A DNA stretch of 46,566 nucleotides from CALJIC01 sp039805565 (GCA_039805565.1 JBDLTZ010000294.1:1-46566), one strand, 5' to 3'; numbered from the stretch's first letter, positions 1-8,957 are shown. The notes: a model not told the origin generated them from the sequence alone. Numbers and translations: made by a program.

Positions 1-1
1 C

Positions 2-895
2 GGGGAGGTGATGAAAATGCTGCGCCCCGTGATCACCAGGAGCATTGTGCTCGAGACAGACGCGGAGCCGGGCCTGGCGACCGTGGACGCAGACCCGGCA
101 CAGATTCAGCAGGTGCTCACGAATCTGATGATCAACGCGCGCGACGCACTGCCGGATGGTGGTACCATACACATCTCAATCGAGAACGTGCCGCTCGACA
201 GCTCCTTCTGGGGACGGCACCCGGGCTCAGAGCCCGGCCCGTACGTGCGGCTGCGGGTCGCAGATAACGGCATCGGCATGGACCAGGCGACGAAGAACCG
301 TATATTCGAGCCCTTCTTCACTACCAAGTCCGGCAACAAGGGCAGCGGGCTGGGCCTGTCTGTGGTCCACGGAATCGTCGCCAGCCACCAGGGGATGATC
401 GAGGTCGACTCGGCGGCTGGGCAGGGCACGGCTATCAGTGTCTACCTGCCGGCCGCCGCGGCGGAGGTATCCATAGCGCCCGCCGGGAGCGTCCCCACGC
501 TCGGGAATGACGAGCTCGTCCTGGTGATAGACGACGACGCGGCGGTGACACAGGCAGCGCGGCAGGCGCTCGAGCACACGGGCTATCGCGTGCTCGCGGC
601 CCAGAACGCCCCCGAGGCCATCGCCCTCATCCGAACCCGCGGCAGGGACGTGGACGCCGTGCTGCTCGACCTGACAATGCCGGAGATCAGCGGGCGGGAT
701 GTGTTCGCGGCGCTGCGCGCGCTCCGCCGGGATCTGCCGGTCATCTTCTCCAGCGGCCAGAGCTCCGCCAAGCTCGATGCCGAGCTGCTCACCCCTCACA
801 CCGCCTTCGTGGCCAAGCCCTACACCCAGAATGAGCTGACCGAGACCCTCGCCCGACTGCTGGCGACCACGCGCGCCGGCGGCGCAGACCAGTAA
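2..895 (+). CDS. Hybrid histidine kinase, 3' portion (HATPase + receiver), cut by window edge
   Basis: This is the C-terminal part of a hybrid sensor kinase; the reading frame is open back to the window edge, so the GTG at 8 is unlikely to be the true start. Visible order: end of the dimerisation region, then an HATPase domain with the N-box (NLMINARDAL), G1 box (DNGIGMD), F-box (FEPFFTTK) and G2 box (GSGLGLSVV), then a CheY-like receiver with the acidic pair (VIDDD), phospho-acceptor Asp in LLDLTMP (codon at 668) and the conserved Lys in AKPY. The kinase would phosphorylate its own receiver. It shares its HATPase-receiver layout with the complete kinase at 1965-3968, suggesting paralogues. 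The sensor part and H-box are outside the window. Confidence 0.93.
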   Translation, partial: GEVMKMLRPVITRSIVLETDAEPGLATVDADPAQIQQVLTNLMINARDALPDGGTIHISIENVPLDSSFWGRHPGSEPGPYVRLRVADNGIGMDQATKNRIFEPFFTTKSGNKGSGLGLSVVHGIVASHQGMIEVDSAAGQGTAISVYLPAAAAEVSIAPAGSVPTLGNDELVLVIDDDAAVTQAARQALEHTGYRVLAAQNAPEAIALIRTRGRDVDAVLLDLTMPEISGRDVFAALRALRRDLPVIFSSGQSSAKLDAELLTPHTAFVAKPYTQNELTETLARLLATTRAGGADQ

Positions 896-901
896 AGGCG
901 T

Positions 902-1945
902 ATGCTTCCACTGCCAGAAGACCAGTTCATGCTGTTCGGCGCCGGCGAGCGGCGCAAGCTGCTCTACCGCCGCGGCGCGCTCGTGGACGCCCTCAGCGGC
1001 GCCGAGGTGGCCGCATGGGAGCCCACCAGCGAGCGCATCGACCCCTCGGAGATGAGCGTGACGCTCGTGACCCGCGGCGGCGTGGTGCGCATCGCCGAGG
1101 ACGAGACCGGCGTGTGGGTGAGCGACGGCCGCAGCCGCCACATTCTGGCCACCGGCGCCGTGCAGCTGCCGCGCTTCAACGGCCACCCGCACGCCGCCCG
1201 CCTGCGCGCGCTGCACCACGAGCTGCTTACCAACATCTACGATGGCCAGCCCCTGCCGAACCTGCTGGTGTACGAGCGCCCCTGGTACCGCGGCGCGGCT
1301 ATGGTGGCCATGTGCCTCGCGCGCACCGGTAACCTCGAGCTGATCGCCCCGTGGGTCCAGAGTCTCGAGGAGCCCTACGACCGCAACAACGCAGGCGTTG
1401 AGGAGCCCGATAACCTCGGGCAGGCCCTCTACCTGATCTCGCTCGTCTCCGACGCCGAGCACCCGCTGGTGCCGCGCGTGCTCGAGGCCGCCGCCGCCTG
1501 CGCCCAGGGTGGGCACCTCACCGGCCAGTCGAACTTCGCCCCGCACCCGGTCTACCAGACCAAGTGGATGAAGTACGGCCTGTCGCAGCTCGCCCTGCCC
1601 GACCCGTACACCATCCCGCGCGTGCCGGACAGCTACTCCGCGCTGATCTGGTGGGCCTACACCGACGAGCACGTGCCCGGGCCGCGCTTCGACCAGCTGA
1701 CGGTGGCGCGCTACCCGTATCTTGGCTGGGCGGAGGCGCACTTCCACCGCGAGGCCCCGCCCGCCCACCCGGCCGACCGCAGGCCGCTCACCTGGGAGGC
1801 AGAGGCCAGCCAGGCCGACTACAACGCCATGACTCGCGTCGGTCACACCTACGCCGAGCGACGCGTCTGCGCGCCCCACACCTGGCACGCCGCAGAAATG
1901 TTCCTCTACCTTGCCGATCTATCGGGCAGCGATCGCCCGGTATAG
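902..1945 (+). CDS. Conserved-looking protein of unknown function between two hybrid kinases
   Basis: A 347-residue soluble protein with no signal peptide or membrane segment. I do not recognise the family. The first 90 residues look beta-rich; the rest is rich in Trp, Tyr, His and Pro with helical pairs (for example ALYLISLVSDAEHPLVPRVL), which recalls alpha/alpha-toroid carbohydrate enzymes, but no catalytic motif can be assigned. It begins six bases after the stop of the upstream kinase and ends 19 bases before the next, so the three are probably one transcript. Codon use and GC match the neighbours and the antisense frame is only a high-GC shadow. A role linked to the flanking signalling proteins is inferred from position only. 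Confidence 0.8.
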   Translation: MLPLPEDQFMLFGAGERRKLLYRRGALVDALSGAEVAAWEPTSERIDPSEMSVTLVTRGGVVRIAEDETGVWVSDGRSRHILATGAVQLPRFNGHPHAARLRALHHELLTNIYDGQPLPNLLVYERPWYRGAAMVAMCLARTGNLELIAPWVQSLEEPYDRNNAGVEEPDNLGQALYLISLVSDAEHPLVPRVLEAAAACAQGGHLTGQSNFAPHPVYQTKWMKYGLSQLALPDPYTIPRVPDSYSALIWWAYTDEHVPGPRFDQLTVARYPYLGWAEAHFHREAPPAHPADRRPLTWEAEASQADYNAMTRVGHTYAERRVCAPHTWHAAEMFLYLADLSGSDRPV

Positions 1946-1964
1946 TTCGTGCAAGAGGCGGGCT

Positions 1965-3968
1965 ATGCCGCACCGCCGTAAGCAAGAGCCGATGCAAAGA
2001 TTCCTCAGCAACGTTTCCCAGCCCTCGGCCGTCAGGCGCTACGCGTTTGCTGTCGCCGTCAGCCTGGGTGCGCTCGCGCTGCGCCTTGCGCTGGGCCCTG
2101 TGCTGGGGGATAGCGCACCGCTGCTGATCTTCGTGCTGCCGGTGATGCTCAGCGGCTGGTACGGCGGCCGCGGTCCCGGCCTGCTGACGACAATGATCTG
2201 TGCCTTCCTCGGCGCCTACTTCTTCTTGCCCCCGTTCAGCAGCATATGGACGGACTCGTTCGCCGACGGGGTTCGGCTAACGATCTTCCTCATCGAGGGG
2301 GTGGTGATCAGCACGCTCAACGGCGTGCTTCACGACGTGCGTCACACTGCCGTGTCGGATGCGGAGGCGCTCAAGCAGAGCCAGCAGGAGCTCCTCCGGA
2401 GCCAGCAGGAGCTCCTCGCGAACCAGGCGCACTTCACCGGCATCATCGACACGGCCATGGACGCGATCATCACGGTGGACGACGACCAGCGCGTGCTCCT
2501 CTTCAACACCGCCGCCGAGCAGATCTTCGGCTACCACTCCGGAGAGATCATCGGCCAGCCACTCGACCGCCTGCTGCCGCCGCAGCACCGCGCCAACCAC
2601 GCCGGCCACATCCGGCACTTCGGCGAGACCGGCGTCACCAGGCGCTCGATGCGCTCCCCGGGCATCCTCAACGCCTTGCGCCGCAGCGGCGAGCAGTTCC
2701 CGATCGAGGCCACCATCGCACAGTTCACCTCTGACGGCAGGCACTTCTTTACCGTCATCCTGCGCGACATCAGCGAACGGGTGCGCGCCGAGCAGGAGCG
2801 GCACGAGTTCGAGCACAAGCTGCAAGAGACGCAGCGCCTCGAGAGTCTGGGCGTGCTCGCCGGCGGGATCGCCCACGACTTCAACAACCTGCTCGCCGGG
2901 GTGCTCGGCAACGCCGACCTCGCGCTTGAGGAGCTGCCCCCCGGCGCGCCGGCTCACGAGGAGCTCATCCAGATCCACACCATCGCGCAGCGCGCCGCCG
3001 AGCTCACCCGCCAGATGCTGGCCTACTCCGGCCGCGGACACTTCGTGATCTCCTACGTGGACCTCAGCACCCTGGTCTCCGAGATGCTTCGCCTCCTAGA
3101 GACCTCCCTCCCACGAACCGCCACCCTGCGCCACATCCGCGGCCAGGACGAGCAGATCGTCGAGGTGGACGCGACCCAGATCCGGCAGGTGGTGATGAAC
3201 CTGGTGATCAACGCTGGCGAGGCGCTCGATGAGGGGCCGGGCGAGATCGTCGTCACCACCGAGCGGCGCGCTCGGCGCGACGCCTCCTACGCCGCCGCCT
3301 TCGTGGCACCAGACCTCGCCCCTGGGCCGTATGTCGTGCTGTCGGTGACGGACACCGGCCACGGCATCAGCGAAGAGAATCTCAGCCGGATCTTCGAGCC
3401 CTTCTTCACCACCAAGTTCACTGGCCGCGGCCTGGGGCTGGCGGCGGTGCTCGGCATCGTGCGCGGCCACCGCGGCGCCCTGTATGTGCAGACGGCCCCC
3501 GGCGCCGGTACGACCTTCGACGTCTACCTTCCGGCGGCCGAGGCGACGGAGGATGTGGAGGAGATCACACTGCTGGCATCGGCAGCGCAGCGTCATGGCC
3601 GCACCGTGCTGGTGATCGACGACGAGGAAGGGGTGCGAACGCTGGTAGCGCGGACGCTCGAGCGGGACGGTGTGGCCACGCTAGTGGCCGCAGATGGCCA
3701 GATGGGGGTCGACCTCTTCCGCAGCCGCGCCCCAGAGATCGACGGGGTCATCCTGGATATGACGATGCCGCGCATGAGCGGCCGCGAGACATGTCAGGCG
3801 ATCTGGCAGATCCGCCCCGAGGTCCCGGTGGTGCTGATCAGCGGCTACAGCGCCCAGGAGATCGCCGGCGCCTTCCCCGAGGCGGCGCTCGCCGCGGTGC
3901 TCCAGAAGCCGTTTCGCACCACGGACCTGCGCACGGCGGTCCGGCGCATGCTGGACGGCGAGACATGA
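1965..3968 (+). CDS. Membrane hybrid sensor histidine kinase (DUF4118-PAS-HisKA-HATPase-REC)
   Basis: A 667-residue hybrid kinase. Residues about 20-115 form a KdpD-like four-helix membrane region (DUF4118 type, with the SGWYGGRGPGLL turn). A short heptad coiled coil (SQQELLRSQQELLANQ) leads into a PAS domain (about 155-275), the HisKA H-box GGIAHDFNNLLAG with phospho-acceptor His304, an HATPase domain (NLVINAGEAL, DTGHGI, FEPFFTTKF, GRGLGLAAV) and a receiver with acceptor Asp598 in ILDMTMPRMSG and Lys in LQKPF. The ATG at 1965 is chosen because AAGAGG lies six bases upstream; an earlier in-frame ATG at 1911 lies inside the previous gene. The TGA stop is the first trinucleotide of a heptanucleotide repeat array. 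Confidence 0.95.
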   Translation: MPHRRKQEPMQRFLSNVSQPSAVRRYAFAVAVSLGALALRLALGPVLGDSAPLLIFVLPVMLSGWYGGRGPGLLTTMICAFLGAYFFLPPFSSIWTDSFADGVRLTIFLIEGVVISTLNGVLHDVRHTAVSDAEALKQSQQELLRSQQELLANQAHFTGIIDTAMDAIITVDDDQRVLLFNTAAEQIFGYHSGEIIGQPLDRLLPPQHRANHAGHIRHFGETGVTRRSMRSPGILNALRRSGEQFPIEATIAQFTSDGRHFFTVILRDISERVRAEQERHEFEHKLQETQRLESLGVLAGGIAHDFNNLLAGVLGNADLALEELPPGAPAHEELIQIHTIAQRAAELTRQMLAYSGRGHFVISYVDLSTLVSEMLRLLETSLPRTATLRHIRGQDEQIVEVDATQIRQVVMNLVINAGEALDEGPGEIVVTTERRARRDASYAAAFVAPDLAPGPYVVLSVTDTGHGISEENLSRIFEPFFTTKFTGRGLGLAAVLGIVRGHRGALYVQTAPGAGTTFDVYLPAAEATEDVEEITLLASAAQRHGRTVLVIDDEEGVRTLVARTLERDGVATLVAADGQMGVDLFRSRAPEIDGVILDMTMPRMSGRETCQAIWQIRPEVPVVLISGYSAQEIAGAFPEAALAAVLQKPFRTTDLRTAVRRMLDGET

Positions 3969-4119
3969 ACGCTGAACGCTGAACGATAAAACCGGGGACC
4001 GATCGAAGCTGTACTGCATCGATCAGTCCCCGGCTCTCAAGACTCAAGACTCAAGACCCACGCCTCAGCACTCACCCCTCAGCACTCAGCACTCAGCACT
4101 CGTGCTCTCCGCCTCACGC
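3966..4119. repeat. Heptanucleotide repeat array with hairpin core, between convergent genes
   Basis: Three TGAACGC-type heptads start exactly on the upstream TGA stop (3966-3986). After a 49-base core with a hairpin, twelve further heptads run in register from 4036 to 4119: three CTCAAGA, then CTCAGCA variants, ending in CTCACGC, which carries the TCA (stop, minus strand) of the next gene. The core is nearly identical to bases 19494-19535. Because the unit is 7 bases, the TGA in it falls in all three frames within 21 bases; the CTCAGCA half does the same for the other strand. Confidence 0.9.
3992..4033. terminator. Strong hairpin between convergent genes, likely bidirectional terminator
   Basis: Arms 3992-4006 and 4019-4033 pair at 14 of 15 positions (CCGGGGAC plus GATCGA against TCGATC plus GTCCCCGG), with a 12-base loop. 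It lies between the stop of the hybrid kinase and the convergent GAF-protein gene. No run of T follows on either strand, so intrinsic termination is inferred from position and stem strength. Confidence 0.55.
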
Positions 4120-4884
4120 CGACAGCAGCTGGTCGAGCTCGTGGACTGCTGCTGTCTCCCCGCACGCGCCGGCGATGTGGCGCAGCCGGCGCATCACTTC
4201 GGCCACGCGCGCCAGCTCGTCGCGCGCGATGCCCAGGAACGGCGAGCTCGTCTGCCCCTCGGCCAGATCCTCCTCGAGCAGCTCCAGAGCGTTGCGCGCC
4301 GCGAGGAGCGGGCTGTTGACCGCGTGCGAGACGGCCGAGGCCAGATCCTCCAGCACCACCCGGCGCTCGGCGCGTACACGCGCCAGGCACACCCCCACCT
4401 GCATGCCCACCAGCGCCATCGCGTCCAGCAGCGCCGGATCCGGGGGCACAGCATCAGGCGAGAAAAACTCGAGCACTCCGGCCAGGTCGCGCCCCACCGG
4501 GACTGGCAGCATCACCCCGGCGCGCACGCCGATATCCCGCTCGACATGGGCGCGCACGAACTGCGGGTCGCTCGTCACATCGGGCACCCAGGTCGGCGCC
4601 CGCGTCGCCAGCACCCGCCCGATGACCCCCACCCCCGGCGAGAAGCGTGTCGCGCTCGTCACAGCGCGGAATGTGTCAAAGCGCTCCGGCCCTTCAAGGT
4701 GCCAGAACTCCGACGAGATGAACTCACCGGGCGCGTCCTTGGCGGGCAGGTAGACGTGGCCCACCGGCCAGCCGGCGCGGCGGCAGATCAGGGTCACGGC
4801 CTGAGCCAGCGCCGACTCGGTCGAGTCGGCCTCGCTGAGCGCCGCGGATGTCTCCTCGAGCAGGCGTAGCAGCTGGCTCTCCAC
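4114..4884 (-). CDS. GAF domain protein with ATPase-less histidine kinase dimerisation core
   Basis: About 256 residues. A GAF sensor domain (about 15-165; VGVIGRVLATRAPTWVPDV and VMLPVPVGRDLAGVLEFF are typical) is followed by a HisKA-like dimerisation helix pair with the H-box core SAVSHAVNSPL (His187). The protein stops right after this helix pair: no HATPase domain follows, so it cannot phosphorylate itself. It may be a phosphotransfer partner or a dimerisation decoy for the neighbouring kinases (inference). GTG at 4884 is preferred because GGGGAG lies six bases upstream; another GTG at 4938 would add 18 basic residues. Its stop lies inside a CTCACGC heptad of the repeat array. A single receiver gene lies just upstream on the same strand. 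Confidence 0.82.
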   Translation of the reverse strand: MESQLLRLLEETSAALSEADSTESALAQAVTLICRRAGWPVGHVYLPAKDAPGEFISSEFWHLEGPERFDTFRAVTSATRFSPGVGVIGRVLATRAPTWVPDVTSDPQFVRAHVERDIGVRAGVMLPVPVGRDLAGVLEFFSPDAVPPDPALLDAMALVGMQVGVCLARVRAERRVVLEDLASAVSHAVNSPLLAARNALELLEEDLAEGQTSSPFLGIARDELARVAEVMRRLRHIAGACGETAAVHELDQLLSA

Positions 4885-5012
4885 AAAGGTCTCCCCAGAA
4901 TACAGCCGGCGGGGGCCTTTCCCCCGCCGAGCATGCACATCCTAGCCGAGACACACCCTCTCTGCGGTTAAGCGTAGACAATTGTGCGGGGAGGGGAGCT
5001 AACTGAGACACA

Positions 5013-5414
5013 CTACCCCGGCGGCATCTGGATCCGCCCGAGCAGCACCTCGACCGTCGCCAGCAGGTTCATCACGTCAAATGGCTTCGGCATAGCGACG
5101 CAGCCGAGCTGCCGGAGCGTCGGGCCGAGGTCGGCCAGCAGCGGCACGGCCGCCGAGCAGAGGATCACGGGCACGTGGCGCAGGCCGGGGTGACCTCGCA
5201 GCGCGGCGGCGACACGAAGCCCGCTGTCGCGCTGCTCCATCTGAAGGTCGACGATGATCAGGTCAGGCTGCTCGGTGTCGATCGCGTTGAGCGCCGCCGT
5301 GCCGGAGTGACAGCAGACTGTGTCGTAGCCCTCGTCAGCGAGGAGCTCTCGGATGAGGCCAGCGATCGCCGGGTCGTCATCCGCCACAAGTACAAGAGTC
5401 TGGTCGCGCGCCAT
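5013..5414 (-). CDS. Single-domain response regulator (CheY-like receiver)
   Basis: A 133-residue stand-alone receiver: acidic pair Asp12-Asp13 (VADDDP), phospho-acceptor Asp56 (IIVDLQM), Ser87 (LCSAA) at the Thr/Ser switch position and Lys110 (MPKPFD). There is no output domain, so it should act through protein contacts or as a phosphate relay. The ATG at 5414 is chosen because it opens the receiver directly and has GGGAG just upstream; the open frame extends further upstream, but that part is not domain-like. It precedes the GAF protein on the same strand (about 130 bases), so the pair plausibly works together with the hybrid kinases. Confidence 0.9.
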   Translation of the reverse strand: MARDQTLVLVADDDPAIAGLIRELLADEGYDTVCCHSGTAALNAIDTEQPDLIIVDLQMEQRDSGLRVAAALRGHPGLRHVPVILCSAAVPLLADLGPTLRQLGCVAMPKPFDVMNLLATVEVLLGRIQMPPG

Positions 5415-5503
5415 GGTCTCCCGGGGATAGCGAGGAGATACTGTGATCGTTACAACAGCACCTTCTATACCACCAGGGATCGGCCGCCCACCGGAGACTC
5501 CTC

Positions 5504-7681
5504 TCAGCGCGGAACCGAGACGGCCGTGGGCGGAACTTCGGCCCACTCATACGCCGGAGCTGGGGAGCGTGCCCGGCCCGCAATCACCACGGCTACATAC
5601 AGCAGCAGCGCGCCATAAAGCTGCGACGAGAGCGCCAGGCCCCAGAACCGCCCGCGCGCCACCTCGTCCGCGAGGCCCACCGGGTCGCCGTGGGCGATCA
5701 GCGCCACGCCCAGCGCGAGGCAGGCCAGGGCGGGCCAGGGGAGGAGCGGCCCCGCCGTACCTGCGCGTGTCTCACCGAGGCCAGAAGCGCCATCGCTCAT
5801 CCCAGCGGCGACGATGCAGAGCGGCAGAAGGAGGAGCACGTGCTCGGCGGCCCAGGTCACCGGGGCCACCAGCAGCGCCGCTGTCACCCACAGGCCGAAG
5901 GCGAAGTCCGGCCGCAGGCCCCCGCGCCGCGCCAGCCAGGCCGTAAGCGCGAGCAGCCCCAGGGCGGCGCCCACGGCCACCGCGAGCGCGTTCTGGCCAC
6001 CAGCCGGGCGGAGCGCCAGCTGCTCCGGCGCCAGCAGCCGGTGGACGAACCCGTGCAGCGACTGGTTGCCGACCCAGCCGGTGCTCTGCAACAGGCCGGG
6101 CGTCACCGCGGCCACATACACAGCGTGCGCCGGCCAGCCGACCACGAGCACCGCGGCCGCGGTCACAAGCGCGAGCGCGGCAAGCGCGGCGCCCAGCGCC
6201 CGCCAGCGGCGCTGGGCCAGCAGGAAGCCGAGCAGCAGCAGCAGAGGCGGGTGCAGCGCGGCTGCGGCCCCGAAGCAGACCCCCAGCGCCGCATCATGCC
6301 CGCGGCTGAGCGCCAGCAGCCCTCCTGAGAGCAGGAGCAGGAGCAGCGGCGAGACGCGCCCCTCGTCGAGCGCGGCGATCAGCGGCCCGAGGGTGAGCGG
6401 CAGCAGCGCCAGCGCGGCGGCGCGCCAGGAGAGCAGCGGCAGGCGGTAGGCACGCAGCAGCAGCGCCAGGGAGACGAGGACCAGCGCCGCGCTCACCAGG
6501 CGCCACGCCACCAGTGCGGAGGCGTATGGCAGCGCCACAAGCGGCAGCGCCAGCACGGCCAGAGCCGGCGGCCCGGCGAAGGTGCTCGCGAAGGGGTTCG
6601 CGGCCAGCGCGGTGGTGTTGTAGAGCGGCATGGTGCCGAACCACAGGCGCGACGCCGCCCGGTGCAGAGCGTGAAAGGCCGTGCCGTGGTCCCGCTCGCC
6701 CAAAATCGCCAGCAGCCCGGCGCCCGCCGCGGCCACCGCCAGCAGCACCGCGAACGTACCCACGGCGGTCATCGCTCGCCCGCGCAGCCGGGTCAGCGCC
6801 AGCCCGAGCGGGAACAGCAGCGCCGCCGCGGCTGAGGCAGCGCCAAGCTCCTCCTGCCCGGCCAGTGCCAGGGTCAGCGGGATCACCCCCGCGGCCGCAG
6901 CGACCGTCGCCGCGATCGCTGGCGCGCCGGCCTCGCGCCGACCCACGCCGAGCCGCAGCCCCGCCACCAGCGCGCCCCCCGCCAGGGCCGCAGTGGCGGC
7001 GGCGGGCAGGTAGGGCCCGACGTACAGCCGCGCTCCTCCCCACGCCGCACCCAGGCCCAGCGTGAGAAGCGCGGCACCGGCTGAGGCAAGCGCCGGCCCG
7101 CCGCCCCCAAGGCGCAGCACCGCCCAGAGCGCCAGCGCGAAGACCAGCAGCGACAGGAGTGTCGGCAGGGGCGGGGCATCGGGGGGGCCACTCAGCGGAC
7201 GGGCGCCAACCGACTCGACCAGCACCGCGAGGCGGCGACCGTCCTGGGGGGTGCGCTGGGCCTCGGCGCCGAACACGATCGTGCTCGTGTCCGAGGCGTG
7301 CGGCACGGGCGGCAGGAGCACCCGATAGCGGCGAAACTCCAGCGGCGCCACGTCGAACTCCGGCATGCGCAGCCCATCCACCACCAGCGCCAGGGGCACG
7401 CCGCCCGGCCGCCCCGCCATGCGAATCTCCAGCTCAGCGGGTGCCCGCACCGCCGGCATGCGGACCGCCGCATCCGTCTTGCTCCAGCGGTACGACTCGC
7501 CGGCAAACTCCTCACGGTCGTAGAAGGCGTCCACGTAGGGGCCATCCCACGCCGCCCCAACGTCGAGGCGCTGCCCGCCGCCGAGCGCCCAGCCGCCCCA
7601 GGCCACCGCGAGCGCCACGATGAACGGCAGCGCCGCCGACACGAGCTCGCGGACGGCGCGGGCGCGAAGGTTCGATGCCAT
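5504..7681 (-). CDS. Membrane glycosyltransferase, GT87-like (DUF2029), with extracytoplasmic N-terminal domain
   Basis: A 725-residue polytopic membrane protein with an N-terminal anchor helix (about 13-32), a beta-rich extracytoplasmic domain of about 130 residues (EFAGESYRWSKTDA...PAELEIRMAG) and then a dozen or more transmembrane helices. The segment GWVGNQSLHGFVHRLL is typical of the GT87/DUF2029 polyprenol-phosphate-sugar mannosyltransferase family. Family knowledge suggests transfer of a sugar from a polyprenyl-phosphate donor outside the membrane; the acceptor is unknown. AGGGA lies before the ATG at 7681, nine bases after the stop of the sugar-dehydrogenase gene, so both are probably cotranscribed. 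The glycosyltransferase at 19717-21753 has a related N-terminal domain. Confidence 0.85.
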   Translation of the reverse strand: MASNLRARAVRELVSAALPFIVALAVAWGGWALGGGQRLDVGAAWDGPYVDAFYDREEFAGESYRWSKTDAAVRMPAVRAPAELEIRMAGRPGGVPLALVVDGLRMPEFDVAPLEFRRYRVLLPPVPHASDTSTIVFGAEAQRTPQDGRRLAVLVESVGARPLSGPPDAPPLPTLLSLLVFALALWAVLRLGGGGPALASAGAALLTLGLGAAWGGARLYVGPYLPAAATAALAGGALVAGLRLGVGRREAGAPAIAATVAAAAGVIPLTLALAGQEELGAASAAAALLFPLGLALTRLRGRAMTAVGTFAVLLAVAAAGAGLLAILGERDHGTAFHALHRAASRLWFGTMPLYNTTALAANPFASTFAGPPALAVLALPLVALPYASALVAWRLVSAALVLVSLALLLRAYRLPLLSWRAAALALLPLTLGPLIAALDEGRVSPLLLLLLSGGLLALSRGHDAALGVCFGAAAALHPPLLLLLGFLLAQRRWRALGAALAALALVTAAAVLVVGWPAHAVYVAAVTPGLLQSTGWVGNQSLHGFVHRLLAPEQLALRPAGGQNALAVAVGAALGLLALTAWLARRGGLRPDFAFGLWVTAALLVAPVTWAAEHVLLLLPLCIVAAGMSDGASGLGETRAGTAGPLLPWPALACLALGVALIAHGDPVGLADEVARGRFWGLALSSQLYGALLLYVAVVIAGRARSPAPAYEWAEVPPTAVSVPR

Positions 7682-7690
7682 CCTGGTTCC

Positions 7691-8941
7691 CTAGCTCCCG
7701 ACGTAGTCGACCCGGTACAGGTAGCCCTTGCCGTCGTCGGTGATGTACAGCGTCCCGTCAGGCGCCATCTCCACGTCCAGCGGGCGGCCAAGCCAGATAT
7801 CGGCGCCCGGCGGCGCCCAGCCGGTGATGAAATCCTGCGGCTCGCCCGGCTTGCCGTCCTCGAACGGGATGCGAATAATCTTGTAGCCGTACTGGTTCAC
7901 GTAGCCGTGCGAGCCGTGCAGCGACACGAACATGTCGCCGCGCATCTCCTCGGGGAAGTGCTCGCCGGTGTAGAAGATCACCCCCAGCGGCGCGACATGC
8001 GTCGGCAGCACGACCGCCGGCGCGCCGGCCCGCTCGCGGCAGAAGGTCTCAACCGGCATCCCGTCGGGCAACCCGATCTCCGGATTATCCTGCACCGTGA
8101 TGTCGGGGATGCGGTTGCCATAGCAGTAGGGCCAGCCATACTGCACACCTTGCTCCACGTGGACAATCAAGTCCGGCGGCTGCTCGCGCCCCAGGTGGTC
8201 CGGCCCATTCTCCACCGCCCACAGCTCCTGCGTCCCTGGACGGAACGTCATGCCGACGATGCTGCGCAGGCCGGTGGCGAAGATCTCGCCCGGCTCGTTC
8301 GGCGCCCGCCCGCTACTCAGGTCGAAGCGCAGGATCGACCCGTGGCGCGGGTCCTCCTCTTTGCAGGCGTTGCAGGTCGAGCCAATCGCCACCAGAAGCC
8401 GGCCCTGGTCGTCGAACAAGAGTGGGCGCGCCAGGTGCCCGAACACCTGCGACATCTCGGTGATCACGGCCTCGCGCTCGTCGGGCAGGAAGTCGCCGTT
8501 CGTGTCGCGCAGCCGCCAGACGGTGTCCGGCTCGGCCACGTACAGGTCATCGCCCTTGAAAGCGATACCGTGCGGCCGGTCCAGCCCCTCGAGCACCACC
8601 ACGGTGCGGTCGGACACGCCGTCGCCGTTCGCGTCGGGCAGCGCGAGGACCTTGCCGGCGTCGCGCAGCTTGCGGTTCATCACAGTCACATACGGCACGC
8701 CGGCGGGGCTGAACACCACGCTCCGCACCTCCTCGAGCCCCTCGGCGTAGCGCGAGATGCGGAAGCCGGGCGGGAGGCGCAGCGGGAAGGGGATCGAGGG
8801 GTCGTTGAACTCCTGGAGCCCCTGGTCGGGCCGGATCGTCGGGTACGGCTGCGGCAACGCGGCCGGCGAGGGAAGCAGCGCGCAGCCCGCGAGGAGCAGG
8901 CCGAGCGCTGCCACAGCGATTCTCTTGCGAAGCGGGGACAA
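7691..8941 (-). CDS. PQQ-dependent sugar dehydrogenase-like lipoprotein (sorbosone/glucose dehydrogenase fold)
   Basis: A 416-residue six-bladed propeller of the soluble glucose/sorbosone dehydrogenase family. The N-terminus has a basic start (RKR), a hydrophobic core and a lipobox (LLAGC), so it is a membrane-anchored exported lipoprotein. Family hallmarks include RPHGIAFKGDDLYVAEPDTVWRL split over blades, GLRSIVGMTF, WAVENGPDHLG, YGWPYCYG and the C-terminal GRPLDVEMAPDGTLYITDD. Family members oxidise aldose sugars or their lactones using PQQ; the actual substrate cannot be read from sequence. TTG at 8941 is kept as start because it retains the basic n-region of the signal peptide, though no good ribosome binding site is seen. 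It sits in a minus-strand run with RidA and the SIS protein upstream. Confidence 0.88.
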   Translation of the reverse strand: MSPLRKRIAVAALGLLLAGCALLPSPAALPQPYPTIRPDQGLQEFNDPSIPFPLRLPPGFRISRYAEGLEEVRSVVFSPAGVPYVTVMNRKLRDAGKVLALPDANGDGVSDRTVVVLEGLDRPHGIAFKGDDLYVAEPDTVWRLRDTNGDFLPDEREAVITEMSQVFGHLARPLLFDDQGRLLVAIGSTCNACKEEDPRHGSILRFDLSSGRAPNEPGEIFATGLRSIVGMTFRPGTQELWAVENGPDHLGREQPPDLIVHVEQGVQYGWPYCYGNRIPDITVQDNPEIGLPDGMPVETFCRERAGAPAVVLPTHVAPLGVIFYTGEHFPEEMRGDMFVSLHGSHGYVNQYGYKIIRIPFEDGKPGEPQDFITGWAPPGADIWLGRPLDVEMAPDGTLYITDDGKGYLYRVDYVGS

Positions 8942-8957
8942 AGGGAGCTATCCGTTT

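Noticed and set aside
227..1888. Long open frame on the minus strand opposite the kinase and the unknown gene
   Set aside because: High-GC shadow frame: composition is Gly/Arg/Val/His-rich, no motif, no ribosome binding site, and the opposite strand codes for recognisable domains.
3966..4119. Assembly artefact for the repeat arrays
   Set aside because: Arrays differ in unit and length, fit precisely with stop codons of different genes, and are in frame inside three genes, which random artefacts would not respect. Read-level checking is still not possible here.
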